A stretch of 64,000 nucleotides of DNA from Bin87 sp963663945 (GCA_963663945.1 OY760687.1:558001-622000), one strand, 5' to 3'. Positions 42,417 through 52,096 are shown, counted from the first letter of the stretch. Notes: a model not told the origin generated them from the sequence alone. Numbers and translations are program-made.

Positions 42417-43370
42417 ATGACTCGCTTTATGACCGACGCCGATGTCGACCGTTGCGTCGGCTTGACCGAAATGCTGCCGGCCATCGAGTCGATGATGGCG
42501 AATTACGGCGGTGGGGAAGCCGTCAACATGACCCGGCGCAAGATCCACTCCCCCAACGGGTATCTGGCGGTCATGGGCGGCGGGTTGTTCTATGACGGCG
42601 TGTTCGGTGTGAAGACCTTCACCTTCACCTCCAACGGCTATTCGTTCCAGGTGAGCCTGTACGACGCTGCCTCCGGGCGTCTGCTGCTTTACACCCAGGC
42701 CAATCGCCTGGGCCAGTTGCGCACCGGGGCGACCACAGGCGCAGCGCTGAAGATGCTCGCCACCACGGCGGTGCCGCGCCTCGGCGTCATTGGCACCGGC
42801 AACCAGGCGGGAGACCAACTGCGCGCCGCCTGCGCCGTGCGTGACGTCGGTGAGATCTACGCGTACAGCCGCAACGCGGAACGTCGCCAGGCGTTCGCGA
42901 CGCGCATGTCCGAGGAACTGGGCCGTCCAGTGATCGCTGCGGACTCGAACCGGGACGCGGTGGCCGATTGCGCCGTGGTCATCGGCATTGCTCCGGCGGC
43001 AACCCCGGTCGTCCAGGGCGAATGGCTGGCCCAAGGCGCCACCGTGATCGGAGCCGGGCCGACCACCCCGCGCAGTCACGAGGTGGACGACGGGGTGCTG
43101 ACCAGGGCCAACCGGCTATTTCTCGACTCCCTGGAACAGGCCCCGCTGGAGTGCGGCGACATCAACGCGGCGGTTGACAGAGGGCTGGTGCGCTGGAGCC
43201 AGTTCCACGAACTTCGCCACGTGGCGGCCGGCCTGGTCCCCGGCAGGTCCGGCGCAGACGAAATCATCTACTGCAAGCTGATGGGCACCGGCCTGGCCGA
43301 CGTTGCGGCCGCCAAGCTGGTTCTGGACCGCGCCGAAGAACTCAACATCGGCGTCGACGTGGACTTTTAG
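42417..43370 (+). CDS. Ornithine cyclodeaminase / mu-crystallin family protein
   Basis: 317 residues. NAD(P)-binding Rossmann domain with LGVIGTGNQAGDQLRAACAV, a substrate region VNMTRRKIHSPNGYLAV (Arg/Lys pair typical of the family), VKTFTFTSNGYSF and QLRTGATTGAALKMLA. Members are ornithine, alanine or ketimine dehydrogenases/cyclodeaminases, or imine reductases; the exact reaction cannot be read. Downstream of ferredoxin, convergent with carB (26-base gap). Confidence 0.88.
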   Translation: MTRFMTDADVDRCVGLTEMLPAIESMMANYGGGEAVNMTRRKIHSPNGYLAVMGGGLFYDGVFGVKTFTFTSNGYSFQVSLYDAASGRLLLYTQANRLGQLRTGATTGAALKMLATTAVPRLGVIGTGNQAGDQLRAACAVRDVGEIYAYSRNAERRQAFATRMSEELGRPVIAADSNRDAVADCAVVIGIAPAATPVVQGEWLAQGATVIGAGPTTPRSHEVDDGVLTRANRLFLDSLEQAPLECGDINAAVDRGLVRWSQFHELRHVAAGLVPGRSGADEIIYCKLMGTGLADVAAAKLVLDRAEELNIGVDVDF

Positions 43371-43396
43371 CGAGTAGCCTCAGCCCGTCCCGCCGG

Positions 43397-46300
43397 CTAG
43401 TGGGACAAGGCCAGGTATTCGTCCGTGGTCAGGATGCTGTAGTTGTCCAGGCCGGTCAGCATGCTCTCCATGGCGGCCCGGGCCGTGTCCAGCGAAGTGA
43501 AGCAGGGGATGCGCCGCTCCACCGCCGCCCGGCGGATGTAGAACCCGTCCCGCATCACCGACGAGTCGCCGGACAGGGTGTTGACCACCGCGCCGACGGT
43601 GCCGTCGTTGATCACGTCCAGCACGTCCGGCGAGCCCTGGCCGATCCGTTTGGTGATGGTCGTCACGGGCAGGTCCATTGCGGTGATCATCGCCGCCGTG
43701 CCCTCGGTGGCGTACAGTCGGCACCCGGCGTCGGCCAGTCCCCGGATCAGCGGCAGCGAGTCTGCCTTGGCCTGGTCGGAGATGCTGAGCAGCACGCCCA
43801 TGCCGGGCGACAGGTTGATGCTGGCCGCCTGCAGCGCCTTGGTCAGTGCGCCCGTGAAGTCCCGGTCGATGCCCATGACCTCGCCGGTGGACTTCATCTC
43901 CGGCCCCATGTACCAGTCGACGCCCACCAACTTGGACATTGAGAACACCGGCGCCTTGATACCGACCAGCTTCTGCTTTGGCCAGAGCCCTCCCTGGTAG
44001 CCCATGTCTTCCAGCCTGGCGTCGAGCATGACCCGGGTCGCCAGGTTGGCCACCGGTACGCCCGTCACCTTGGAGATGAACGGTATCGTCCGACTGCCCC
44101 GGGGGTTGACCTCCAGCACGTACACGGTGGTGTCGTTGGCATCGTCCGACGGGCTGACGCTGGGGCTCCGGTAAGCGTTGCCGCCCTGCAGGACGAACTG
44201 GATGTTCATGAGTCCGCGCACGCCCAGGGCCAGACCGATGCGGGTGGTGTAGTCCACCAGGGTGTCGACTTCTTCCTCGGTGAGGTTCAGGCCCGGGTAG
44301 ATCGCCATCGAGTCGCCGCTATGGACGCCGGCGCGCTCCACGTGCTCCATGATGCCGGGAATCAGCACCCGCTCACCATCGCAGATGGCGTCCACCTCGC
44401 ACTCGCGGCCTTCCATGTAGTGATCCACCAGGACCTCGCGTTCCGGCGTGACCTCCGTGGCGATGGTCAGGTAACGGATCAGTTCCGTTGCGTTGCGCAC
44501 GATTTCCATGGCGCGTCCGCCCAGGACGTAGCTGGGCCGCACGACCACGGGATAGCCGATGCGTTGCGCGACACGTAGGGCTTGGTCCACGGACTGCACG
44601 GTACCGCCGGGCGGTTGGGGGATGCCCAGGTTGACCAGGAACCGCTCGAACTTCTGCCGGTCACTGGCAATATCGATGGCCTCGGCGCTGGAGCCCAGGA
44701 TGGGCAGGCCGACGGCGGCCAGCGACTGGGACAGGTTGATGGCGGTCTGCCCGCCGAACTGCACCAAGCTGGGCGGCGGGTTGTCGTCCACCGTCTCGTT
44801 GTCAATGATGTCTCGAACAGATTCCTCGTCCAATGGTTCGAAGTAGAGCCGGTCGCTGGTATCGAAGTCGGTGGACACGGTTTCCGGGTTGGAGTTGACC
44901 ATGATGCTGGCCACCCCCTCCTGCGAGAGGGCCCATGCCGCATGCACGCTGCAGTAGTCAAACTCGATGCCCTGCCCGATGCGTATCGGCCCGCTGCCGA
45001 TGACGATGGCCTTGGGGCCCTCCAGTGGCGGCGCCTCGTTCTCGGTGTCGTAGGCGCTGTAGTAGTAGGGTGTCGCTGCCTCGAACTCGGCCGCGCAGGT
45101 GTCCACCATCTTGAAAACGGGCTTGATCCCGTGCTGCAGGCGCAATTGCCGCACCTGTTCGGGCAGCAGGCCGGAAAGGGTGGCGATCTCAGCGTCCGAG
45201 AATCCCAGCCGCTTGGAAGCCAGCAGTATGGGCGGCGCCAGCGGGTTGCCCAGCAGCCGCCGTTCCTGGTCGACAATGCGCTCCAGCGCGGCGATGAACC
45301 ACGGGTCAATGCTGGTGTGCGCCACCAGCTGGTCGCGCGTGATCCCCCGGCGCAGGGCTGCCGTCAGCGCCCACAGGCGCAGGTCGTTGGGATGGAGGGG
45401 CAGCGCATCCAGCAGCTGCTGATAGCCACCACGGATGTTCAGGCTGCGCCAGTCCTGGGCCTCCCAGAGCAGGGAGGTGTTGGGCTGCTCCAGGGCACGG
45501 GTGGCCTTTTGCAGCGCCGCCTCGAAGCTGCGGTCAATGGCCATGACCTCGCCGGTGGCCTTCATCTGGGTGGTCACGTTTCGGTCGCCATCGGGGAACT
45601 TGTCGAAGGGCCAGCGGGGTATCTTGACCACGCAGTAGTCCAGCGCCGGCTCGAAGGCCGCCCCGGTGCTGCCGGTTACCTCGTTGGGTATCTCGTCGAG
45701 ACGGCGGCCTACGGCGATCTTTGCCGACACCCGCGCGATGGGATAGCCCGTTGCCTTGCTGGCCAGCGCGGAAGAGCGGCTGACCCGGGGGTTTACCTCG
45801 ATCACGTAGTAGTCCGAATCGGCGTCCCAATCGCCGGGGCGATTCCGCATGGCGTCGGGATGCGGACGCAGGGCTAGCTGGATGTTGCATCCGCCCTCGA
45901 TGCCCAGGCCCCGGATAATCTTGAGGCTGGCCGTACGGAGCATCTGGTACTCCTTGTCGGTCAGCGTCTGGCTGGGCGCGACGACGATGCTGTCGCCAGT
46001 GTGGGCGCCCATGGGATCAAAGTTCTCCATGTTGCAGACGGTGATGCAGTTGTCGGCCCCGTCTCGGATGACCTCGTATTCGACTTCTTTCCAGCCGACC
46101 AGGGAACGCTCCAGCAGCACCTGGCTGATTGGGCTGGCCGCCAGGCCGCTCTCAACAAAGGCCTGGAACTCCTCCTCGGTATCCGCGATGCCCCCGCCGG
46201 TGCCTCCCAGGGTGTACGCGGGGCGGATCACCAGGGGCAGGCCCGCTTCGGCGCGGTACGCCATCGCCTCCTCCATGGTGGAGACGGTGCGGTTGGGAGG

Positions 46301-46732
46301 CATGGGCTCGCCGATATCGGTGAGGAACTGGCGGAAGAAGTCCCGGTCCTCGGCCTTCCGGATGGTTTCCAGCGGGGTACCCAGGAGCCGCACGTCGTAG
46401 CGGTCCAGCACCCCGGCGTCGGCCAGGGCAACGGCCAGGTTCAGGCCGGTCTGTCCGCCCAGAGTGGGCAGGACGCCGTCGGGGCGCTCGTGGGCGATGA
46501 TCCGCTCCAGCACCGGAACGGTGAGCGGCTCGATGTACACGCGGTCGGCAACATCCTGATCGGTCATGATGGTGGCCGGGTTTGAGTTGACCAGGACTGT
46601 GACCACGCCCTCCTCGCGGAGGGCCTTGCACGCCTGGGTGCCGGCGTAGTCAAACTCGGCGGCCTGCCCGATTACGATGGGGCCGGAGCCGATTACCAGT
46701 ACCTTGCGGGGTTGTTGGGGAGCGTCAGTCAA
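43397..46732 (-). CDS. carB: Carbamoyl-phosphate synthase large subunit
   Basis: 1111 residues, slightly longer than the usual 1060-1080. Makes carbamoyl phosphate from bicarbonate, ammonia (from CarA) and two ATP. Two ATP-grasp halves: KVLVIGSGPIVIGQAAEFDY at the start and AIVIGSGPIRIGQGIEFDYC near residue 570, each with ARRxxG-like and EVNPR motifs; the C-terminal MGS-like allosteric domain is present (SISDQAKADSLPLIRGLADA). Both halves carry an extra loop just before the YVIEVNPR / YVLEVNPR strand (RPHPDAMRNRPGDWDADSD and AYRSPSVSPSDDANDTT). Last gene of the pyr operon; 31 bases after a small unknown gene. Confidence 0.97.
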   Translation of the reverse strand: MTDAPQQPRKVLVIGSGPIVIGQAAEFDYAGTQACKALREEGVVTVLVNSNPATIMTDQDVADRVYIEPLTVPVLERIIAHERPDGVLPTLGGQTGLNLAVALADAGVLDRYDVRLLGTPLETIRKAEDRDFFRQFLTDIGEPMPPNRTVSTMEEAMAYRAEAGLPLVIRPAYTLGGTGGGIADTEEEFQAFVESGLAASPISQVLLERSLVGWKEVEYEVIRDGADNCITVCNMENFDPMGAHTGDSIVVAPSQTLTDKEYQMLRTASLKIIRGLGIEGGCNIQLALRPHPDAMRNRPGDWDADSDYYVIEVNPRVSRSSALASKATGYPIARVSAKIAVGRRLDEIPNEVTGSTGAAFEPALDYCVVKIPRWPFDKFPDGDRNVTTQMKATGEVMAIDRSFEAALQKATRALEQPNTSLLWEAQDWRSLNIRGGYQQLLDALPLHPNDLRLWALTAALRRGITRDQLVAHTSIDPWFIAALERIVDQERRLLGNPLAPPILLASKRLGFSDAEIATLSGLLPEQVRQLRLQHGIKPVFKMVDTCAAEFEAATPYYYSAYDTENEAPPLEGPKAIVIGSGPIRIGQGIEFDYCSVHAAWALSQEGVASIMVNSNPETVSTDFDTSDRLYFEPLDEESVRDIIDNETVDDNPPPSLVQFGGQTAINLSQSLAAVGLPILGSSAEAIDIASDRQKFERFLVNLGIPQPPGGTVQSVDQALRVAQRIGYPVVVRPSYVLGGRAMEIVRNATELIRYLTIATEVTPEREVLVDHYMEGRECEVDAICDGERVLIPGIMEHVERAGVHSGDSMAIYPGLNLTEEEVDTLVDYTTRIGLALGVRGLMNIQFVLQGGNAYRSPSVSPSDDANDTTVYVLEVNPRGSRTIPFISKVTGVPVANLATRVMLDARLEDMGYQGGLWPKQKLVGIKAPVFSMSKLVGVDWYMGPEMKSTGEVMGIDRDFTGALTKALQAASINLSPGMGVLLSISDQAKADSLPLIRGLADAGCRLYATEGTAAMITAMDLPVTTITKRIGQGSPDVLDVINDGTVGAVVNTLSGDSSVMRDGFYIRRAAVERRIPCFTSLDTARAAMESMLTGLDNYSILTTDEYLALSH

Positions 46733-46763
46733 TGCAGTGTCCTCTGTGGCCTTGGACCAGTGG

Positions 46764-47189
46764 TCAGGAGAAACGGGGCATGGAGCCGGGCAGCTCCATG
46801 AGGTTGCGCTCGGTGAGTGCGTTGATCATCTGGAAGATGAACGCGCCGAAATAGGCGCCCTCGGCGTCGAAGTGCGCCAGGTCGATGCCGCCCTCCGGCG
46901 TGCGCGGCGGGATGACAAAGTCGGTGGCGTCGGGACCGGCGTTGATGGCGTGGACGGACCCCACCGGCTCGTCGCTGATGGACTGACCGGTGGCTTGGTC
47001 CGTGACCTTGACCGCCAACTCCCAGCGGGCGCCCAGCTGCCCGCGGCTCACCGCGGCCAGCAGGTAGCCGTGGCCGTCATGGGCAAAGGTGGGCACCGTC
47101 TCTTCCAGCAGGCCCAGCGTTTCGTTCAGGCTGATGGGTAGCTGGGTTTCGATACCCTGTTCCAGCAGAAAGGCGGTAAATCCGGTCAT
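46764..47189 (-). CDS. Conserved-looking protein of unknown function in the pyr operon
   Basis: 141 residues. No family recognised. It has no signal peptide and no membrane segment. The C-terminal half is acidic and Phe-rich (GGIDLAHFDAEGAYFGAFIF, QMINALTERNLMELPG). Composition and codon use match neighbouring core genes, unlike the gene just upstream, so it may be a native member of the operon. An AGGAG is about 12 bases before the ATG. Lies between the nuclease-like ORF and carB. Confidence 0.6.
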   Translation of the reverse strand: MTGFTAFLLEQGIETQLPISLNETLGLLEETVPTFAHDGHGYLLAAVSRGQLGARWELAVKVTDQATGQSISDEPVGSVHAINAGPDATDFVIPPRTPEGGIDLAHFDAEGAYFGAFIFQMINALTERNLMELPGSMPRFS

Positions 47190-47244
47190 TGGTGGGTCAA
47201 TCTCCTGATGTGCAACAAAAGATGTACCGAGCGATTATGGACTG

Positions 47245-47934
47245 CTAACCTTCGGTTTCATTGCCCGAAATAGCCGTTCGTTTCGGGTTTTTGGGCGACA
47301 ACGGATACCGCGCCTCAAGACTGTCCAGGTCTTCCAAGACACGTGAAAGTTGCCTGCGGGTCTCTGGTTTGCATTGTATAAGTGCGCTAATCAACTCAGT
47401 AATTTTGGAATCTGCAGTCCGCTGCGCGGTTTGGATACTGCTCTGCCGAGGATAGTTGATTATTCCCATTTGATCGAACACCCATGGACGCCACGAATAA
47501 GCCCAGTTGGGTTTGCGAGTGTCGTTGGAGATAGGCACCAGAGATTTGATCTCTTCCTCGTTGCGTACGGGAATGAGCACTACGTCTACGCCCCTCTGCA
47601 TTAATCGCTCTAGCTTCTCCATTTTGTCGCCGGTCGGCGGGGAGGTCACCACTACCTCGACAACCCGTACTGGCCGCAAGTCCTTATCCAGCAAAGCCAA
47701 GTCAGGTATGCAACCACCAATCGGTTGCATAGAATCGGGGATCACTACCCTGTCCGCGCCTTCTTTGAGGTCATCGGAAACGTTGCCGTCCATTTTGGTT
47801 ACTATTACAGGTTCACTTCCGTGTAGCCTGTCCCATAACAAACCAACCGCGTATTCGTGAAGGAACGATACCGGGAAGGCCTGGCTTCCCACGTTTCGGC
47901 TCCATTCGGCTTCAGATAGCATCTGCTTGGACAT
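47245..47934 (-). CDS. Possible PD-(D/E)XK-like protein inserted between carA and carB
   Basis: 229 residues. Central segment CIPDLALLDKDLRPVRVVEV with VVTSPP resembles the PD-x-ExK core, with Asp in IPD and Glu in VVEV but Val instead of the catalytic Lys; KMEKLERLMQRGVDVVLIPV follows as in nuclease folds. I cannot confirm the fold. GAGGA eight bases upstream of the ATG. AT-richer and with different codon use from the flanking car genes, so likely acquired. 34 bases downstream of carA. Confidence 0.6.
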   Translation of the reverse strand: MSKQMLSEAEWSRNVGSQAFPVSFLHEYAVGLLWDRLHGSEPVIVTKMDGNVSDDLKEGADRVVIPDSMQPIGGCIPDLALLDKDLRPVRVVEVVVTSPPTGDKMEKLERLMQRGVDVVLIPVRNEEEIKSLVPISNDTRKPNWAYSWRPWVFDQMGIINYPRQSSIQTAQRTADSKITELISALIQCKPETRRQLSRVLEDLDSLEARYPLSPKNPKRTAISGNETEG

Positions 47935-47968
47935 GGTTGGTTTCCTCGGATCGCGGGGATGGGGCTGT

Positions 47969-49099
47969 TTACACCACCCGGCCCACCGGCTTGGCGTCGT
48001 CCACCATCGCCAGGAAGCGGTCGAACAGGTACTCGTTGTCCTGGGGGCCGGGCGAGGCTTCCGAGTGGTATTGGATGGTAAACAGAGGCAGCTCGCGGTG
48101 GCGCAGGCCCTCCACGGTGTAGTCGTTCAGGTTGATGTGGGACACCTCGAGGCCAGGCGGAAGGTTGTCGGCGGAAACGGCGTAGCCGTGGTTCTGCGCG
48201 GTGATGTGCACCTGCTCGGATAGCAGGTCCTTCACCGGATGATTGCCGCCCCGGTGTCCGAATTTGAGCTTGTATGTGCCAGCCCCCAACGCCCGGGCGG
48301 CAAGCTGGTGCCCGAGGCAGATGCCCATGATGGGAACCCGTCCGATCAGCCGGCCCAGGTTTTCCACGATGTTGCCCAGCAGCACGGGATCACCCGGCCC
48401 CGGTGATAGCAGCACGCCGTTGGGCTGCATGGCCAGCATGTCCTCGGCCGGCGTGTAGGCCGGCACCGTGATCACCTCGCAGCCCCGGCTGTGCAGCAGG
48501 CGCAGGATGTTGTACTTGACGCCAGCGTCGGTGACCAGGATGCGGCGGACGCCGGCCGGCGGTGGCGACTTCGGGTAGCATTCCTGTTCGCCGTTGTCCC
48601 AGGCGTACGCTCCGGGAGTGGTAACGGTGCTCACCAGGTCCAGGTCGTCGTAGCGGGGTATCTCGGCCAGCCGTTGCAGCGCGCGGGCCGGGTCGTCGGC
48701 GGTGATCAGCCCAGTCATCACCCCGCGCGTGCGCAGGCGACGAGTCAGCGCCCGCGTGTCCACGCCGCTGATGCCGGGGATGTTGTACTCCCACAGGAAG
48801 GCGTCCAGGGTCATGTCGCTGGAGGCGTGGCTGGGCAGGTCGCAGTGCTGACGGACGATCAGGGCCGAAACCTGAATTCGCCGGGATTCGAAGTCCCGGC
48901 GATTGATGCCGTAGTTGCCCACCAACGGATAGGTGAGCGCGACCATCTGGCCCGCGTAGGAGGGGTCGGTCAGCACCTCCTGATAACCGGTCATGGTGGT
49001 GTTGAAGACCACCTCGCCCCAGCCATCCCGCTCCGCGCCGAAGGATTCGCCGCTGAACACGGAGCCATCCTCCAACGCCAGGTGTACCGGACGGGTCAT
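47969..49099 (-). CDS. carA: Carbamoyl-phosphate synthase small subunit
   Basis: 376 residues. Glutaminase subunit supplying ammonia to CarB. N-terminal CPSase small domain (LALEDGSVFSGESFGAERDG, FNTTMTGYQEVLTDPSYAGQ) and C-terminal class I GATase with the Cys nucleophile in GICLGHQLAARALGA and the His-Glu pair in QYHSEASPGP. Starts in an ATGA overlap with the end of pyrC. Followed by two non-car ORFs before carB, which is unusual; carA and carB are normally adjacent. Confidence 0.97.
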   Translation of the reverse strand: MTRPVHLALEDGSVFSGESFGAERDGWGEVVFNTTMTGYQEVLTDPSYAGQMVALTYPLVGNYGINRRDFESRRIQVSALIVRQHCDLPSHASSDMTLDAFLWEYNIPGISGVDTRALTRRLRTRGVMTGLITADDPARALQRLAEIPRYDDLDLVSTVTTPGAYAWDNGEQECYPKSPPPAGVRRILVTDAGVKYNILRLLHSRGCEVITVPAYTPAEDMLAMQPNGVLLSPGPGDPVLLGNIVENLGRLIGRVPIMGICLGHQLAARALGAGTYKLKFGHRGGNHPVKDLLSEQVHITAQNHGYAVSADNLPPGLEVSHINLNDYTVEGLRHRELPLFTIQYHSEASPGPQDNEYLFDRFLAMVDDAKPVGRVV

Positions 49100-50472
49100 G
49101 CACTTGCTCCTTGCTTCAACAGGGTTTTCTCCTCAAATACCATCCGGCCCGCAACGATTGTCGCCGCGACACGCCCCTGCAGTTCCACGCCGTCCAGCGG
49201 GGTGTTGCGGCCCAGGGATGCGAACTCGTTCACGTCCACCGTCCAGAGTGCCTGAGGGTCGAAGAGCACCAGGTCGGCGGGTGTTCCCGGCGACAGGGAT
49301 GCGTACGGCGTAAGGGTGTCGCCCAGCACCCGGGCCGGCCCAACGGTCAGCCTCTCGATCATGGTGTGCAGATCTATCGAACCGCGGTGGACCGGCGCCA
49401 TCAGGGTGCCCAGCGCCGTTTCCAGCACGCTGATGCCGAAAGCTGCGTCGTTGTAGGTGCATTCCTTGCTGGCACGCTCGTGGGGCGCGTGGTCGGTGGC
49501 GACGCAATCTATGGCGCCGTCGACCAGACCGGCGAGGCAAGCGGCCACGTCCGCATGACTCCGCAAGGGCGGATAGACCTTGGTTGCGGTGTCGTAGGCC
49601 ATCGCGCCCGTCGCGTAGGCATCGCCCTGGCCGCCCAGGGCCCACTCGTCGGTCATCCACAGATGATGGGGGCAAACCTCGGCGGTGACCTGGATGCCCC
49701 GCGCCTTGGCCTCGCGCACCATGGAGACGCTGCCGGCCGAGCTCAGGTGCGCCACGTGGAGCCGGCCGCCGGTCAGCTCGGCCAGCGCGATGTCCCGGGC
49801 CACCATGGCCTCCTCCGCCACCGCAGGGATGCCGGGAAGTCCCAACCGGCTGCTGACCCAACCCTCGGCCATGACGCCGGAGGGGCAGAGTTGGTGGTCC
49901 TGGCAGTGGTTGCTGATGGGCGCGCCGAGATCGCGACTGTAGGTCAGGGCCAGGCGCATCAGGCCAGCGTCATGCACCGGGTCGCCATCGTCGCTGAATG
50001 CGACCACGCCGGCCGACGCCAGTTCTTCCATGTCGGCCAGCTCATGCCCAGCGCGGTTGCGGCTCACGCATCCGATGACACGTACCCGCACCGCCGCATC
50101 GGCGGCACGACGATTGACCAATTCAACCACCGCCTCATTGTCGACGGCCGGATCGGTGTTGGGCATGGCGCAGATGGTGGTGAACCCGCCTCGCGCCGCT
50201 GCCGCCGCTCCGGTGGCGATGGTTTCCTTGTACTCGTACCCCGGCTCGCGCAGGTGCGTGTGGATGTCAATGAAGCCGGGAGAGATCACCAGGCCCGTGG
50301 CATTGATCACGCGCCCATGTTCACCGACCGATTCGGCCGGGATGCTGTGAGCGACTTCGCGCACCATGCCGTCGCTGACCAGCACGTCGGCCACGGCATC
50401 CACGCCGTTGGCGGGATCAATCACGCGCCCGCCGGCGATCAGGATCGGTCCGATGTGGTTGGTTGTTGCCAT
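49096..50472 (-). CDS. pyrC: Dihydroorotase
   Basis: 458 residues, type I dihydroorotase. Closes carbamoyl aspartate to dihydroorotate. FIDIHTHLREPGYEYKETIA holds the HxH metal motif, ISNHCQDHQL, the GGRLHVAHLSSAGSV histidines, and CVATDHAPHERASKE with the catalytic Asp. The ATG at 50472 is chosen because the domain begins here and pyrB ends two bases upstream; the open frame extends further upstream only through the pyrB gene. Ends in an overlap with carA. Confidence 0.95.
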   Translation of the reverse strand: MATTNHIGPILIAGGRVIDPANGVDAVADVLVSDGMVREVAHSIPAESVGEHGRVINATGLVISPGFIDIHTHLREPGYEYKETIATGAAAAARGGFTTICAMPNTDPAVDNEAVVELVNRRAADAAVRVRVIGCVSRNRAGHELADMEELASAGVVAFSDDGDPVHDAGLMRLALTYSRDLGAPISNHCQDHQLCPSGVMAEGWVSSRLGLPGIPAVAEEAMVARDIALAELTGGRLHVAHLSSAGSVSMVREAKARGIQVTAEVCPHHLWMTDEWALGGQGDAYATGAMAYDTATKVYPPLRSHADVAACLAGLVDGAIDCVATDHAPHERASKECTYNDAAFGISVLETALGTLMAPVHRGSIDLHTMIERLTVGPARVLGDTLTPYASLSPGTPADLVLFDPQALWTVDVNEFASLGRNTPLDGVELQGRVAATIVAGRMVFEEKTLLKQGASA

Positions 50473-50474
50473 CG

Positions 50475-51506
50475 TCAGTCGCCGCCCGATCCGGAACCCA
50501 CCAGCTGGTACAGCAGCGCCATGCGGATCGCCACGCCGTTGGTGACCTGCTCTTCGATCAGGGAGCGTTCCCCGTGGGCCAGCGCGGTGCTGACCTCGAT
50601 GCCCTCGTTCATCGGGCCCGGGTGCATCAGCAGCGCATCGGGGTTGGCGCGGACCATGCGCGCGTCGTTGACCTGCCAGCGGCGGATGTACTCGCGCATG
50701 CTGGGGAAGAACCCGACCTTCTGACGCTCCAGTTGGAGCCGCAGCGCCATGACCAGGTCGGCGCCTTCGATAGCCTCGTCCAGGTCCGGCTGTATCCTCA
50801 CGTTGGCCAATGGGTTGTGGACACCGTTGCCGCCGGGTCCCCATCCTGCTGACGTGAATGGATCGGGCAGCAGCGTACGCGGGCCGCAGAGCACGACGTT
50901 GGCGCCCAGATGGGCGAAACCCCAGACGGCCGAGCGGGCCACCCGGCTGTGCAGCACGTCGCCCACGATGACAACCTTGCGACCCTCCAGGTCTCCCAGG
51001 TGGTCTCGGGCGGTGTACAGGTCCAGCAGACCCTGCGTCGGGTGGGCGTGCGCTCCGTCGCCGGCGTTGATTACGGCCACGTTCTTGAGGCTCCGGGCCA
51101 GGAAATGCGGCGCGCCGGAGTGGGGGTGCCGGACTACGATGGCGTCCACGCCCATGGCCTGCAGCGTAAGGCCGGTGTTCAGCAGGGACTCGCCTTTTTC
51201 GACGCTGCTGGCGGTGGCGGTCATGTTGATCACGTCGGCGCTGAGGATCTTGCCCGCCTCCTCGAAGGAGATGCGCGTGCGGGTGCTCGCCTCGTAGAAC
51301 AGGGTGACGACTACCTTGCCGCGCAGGGTGGGCACCTTCTTGACGTCCCGGGCCAGCACCTCGCGCATGGCGGCCGCGTCGTCCAGCACGGCGCTGATCT
51401 CCTCCGCCGTGAAATCGTCCAGGTCCAGCACGTGGCGACGCCGGCTGCCCACGGACGGGATCGAGCCGGACGCGGGGGCGGTTTCGATAGCCTGCCTGGT
51501 AGTCAT
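50475..51506 (-). CDS. pyrB: Aspartate carbamoyltransferase catalytic subunit
   Basis: 343 residues, somewhat longer than the usual 310. Joins carbamoyl phosphate and aspartate. FYEASTRTRISFEEAGKIL (carbamoyl-phosphate binding), VVRHPHSGAPHFLA, NAGDGAHAHPTQGLLDLYTA, and LLMHPGPMNEGIEV near the end. An insert of about 20 residues (GWGPGGNGVHNPLANVRIQP) follows CGPRTLLPD. The start at 51506 shares one base with the pyrR stop (TGATG), so coupling is expected. No pyrI regulatory subunit is present. Confidence 0.96.
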   Translation of the reverse strand: MTTRQAIETAPASGSIPSVGSRRRHVLDLDDFTAEEISAVLDDAAAMREVLARDVKKVPTLRGKVVVTLFYEASTRTRISFEEAGKILSADVINMTATASSVEKGESLLNTGLTLQAMGVDAIVVRHPHSGAPHFLARSLKNVAVINAGDGAHAHPTQGLLDLYTARDHLGDLEGRKVVIVGDVLHSRVARSAVWGFAHLGANVVLCGPRTLLPDPFTSAGWGPGGNGVHNPLANVRIQPDLDEAIEGADLVMALRLQLERQKVGFFPSMREYIRRWQVNDARMVRANPDALLMHPGPMNEGIEVSTALAHGERSLIEEQVTNGVAIRMALLYQLVGSGSGGD

Positions 51507-52027
51507 CAGTCCACCCATCGGTCAAGGATGCAAACGTCGTCGATGCCGTCGGTGTCGGTCAGGCGCACGCGCACCAGCTCCGACTGCCGGGTGGGGATGT
51601 TCTTGCCCACGAAGTCGGCGCGGATGGGCAACTCGCGATGGCCCCGGTCCACCAGGGCGGCCAACTGGATGCGCAGGGGCCGGCCCAGGTCGCTGATGGC
51701 GTCCATTGCGGCGCGGACGGTGCGGCCGGTGTAGAGCACGTCGTCACACAGGACCACGGTGCGGCCGGCGACGTCGACCGGCATCGAGGTGGGACGAACC
51801 CGCATCCGCGGCCGTTCGGATAGGTCGTCGCGATAGAGGTTGATGTCCAGGTGGCCCACCGGTACTGCGACACCCTCGGATGCCATGATGTGCTCCGCCA
51901 GCCGCTGGGCGATGGGCACGCCACGCGTGCGGATCCCGGCCAGCACCAGGCCATCTGGGCCGTGGTTGCGTTCCAGGATCTCGTGGAACATCCGGGTCAA
52001 CGCACGCCGAATTTCGTCGGCGTCCAT
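51506..52027 (-). CDS. pyrR: Pyr operon attenuator / uracil phosphoribosyltransferase
   Basis: 173 residues. RNA-binding regulator that senses UMP/UTP, and a weak uracil phosphoribosyltransferase. MDADEIRRALTRMFHEILER at the start, GIRTRGVPIAQRLAEHI, LDINLYRDDLSE, the PRPP loop LCDDVLYTGRTVRAAMDA, and DRGHRELPIRADFVGKNIPT are the family motifs. Start set at 52027: the open frame runs further upstream, but that part covers the attenuator hairpin and does not match PyrR. First gene of the pyr operon. Confidence 0.95.
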   Translation of the reverse strand: MDADEIRRALTRMFHEILERNHGPDGLVLAGIRTRGVPIAQRLAEHIMASEGVAVPVGHLDINLYRDDLSERPRMRVRPTSMPVDVAGRTVVLCDDVLYTGRTVRAAMDAISDLGRPLRIQLAALVDRGHRELPIRADFVGKNIPTRQSELVRVRLTDTDGIDDVCILDRWVD

Positions 52028-52096
52028 GACCTGCCGGCCAGGGGCGTTGGCTTCGTCGATGCCGGCCGGCGGTCTGATGTCGCTGCGGGTGGTGAT

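Noticed and set aside
50473..51525. N-terminal extension of the dihydroorotase frame
   Set aside because: This part is an Arg-rich alternative reading of pyrB; the dihydroorotase domain starts at 50472 with a start codon next to the pyrB stop.
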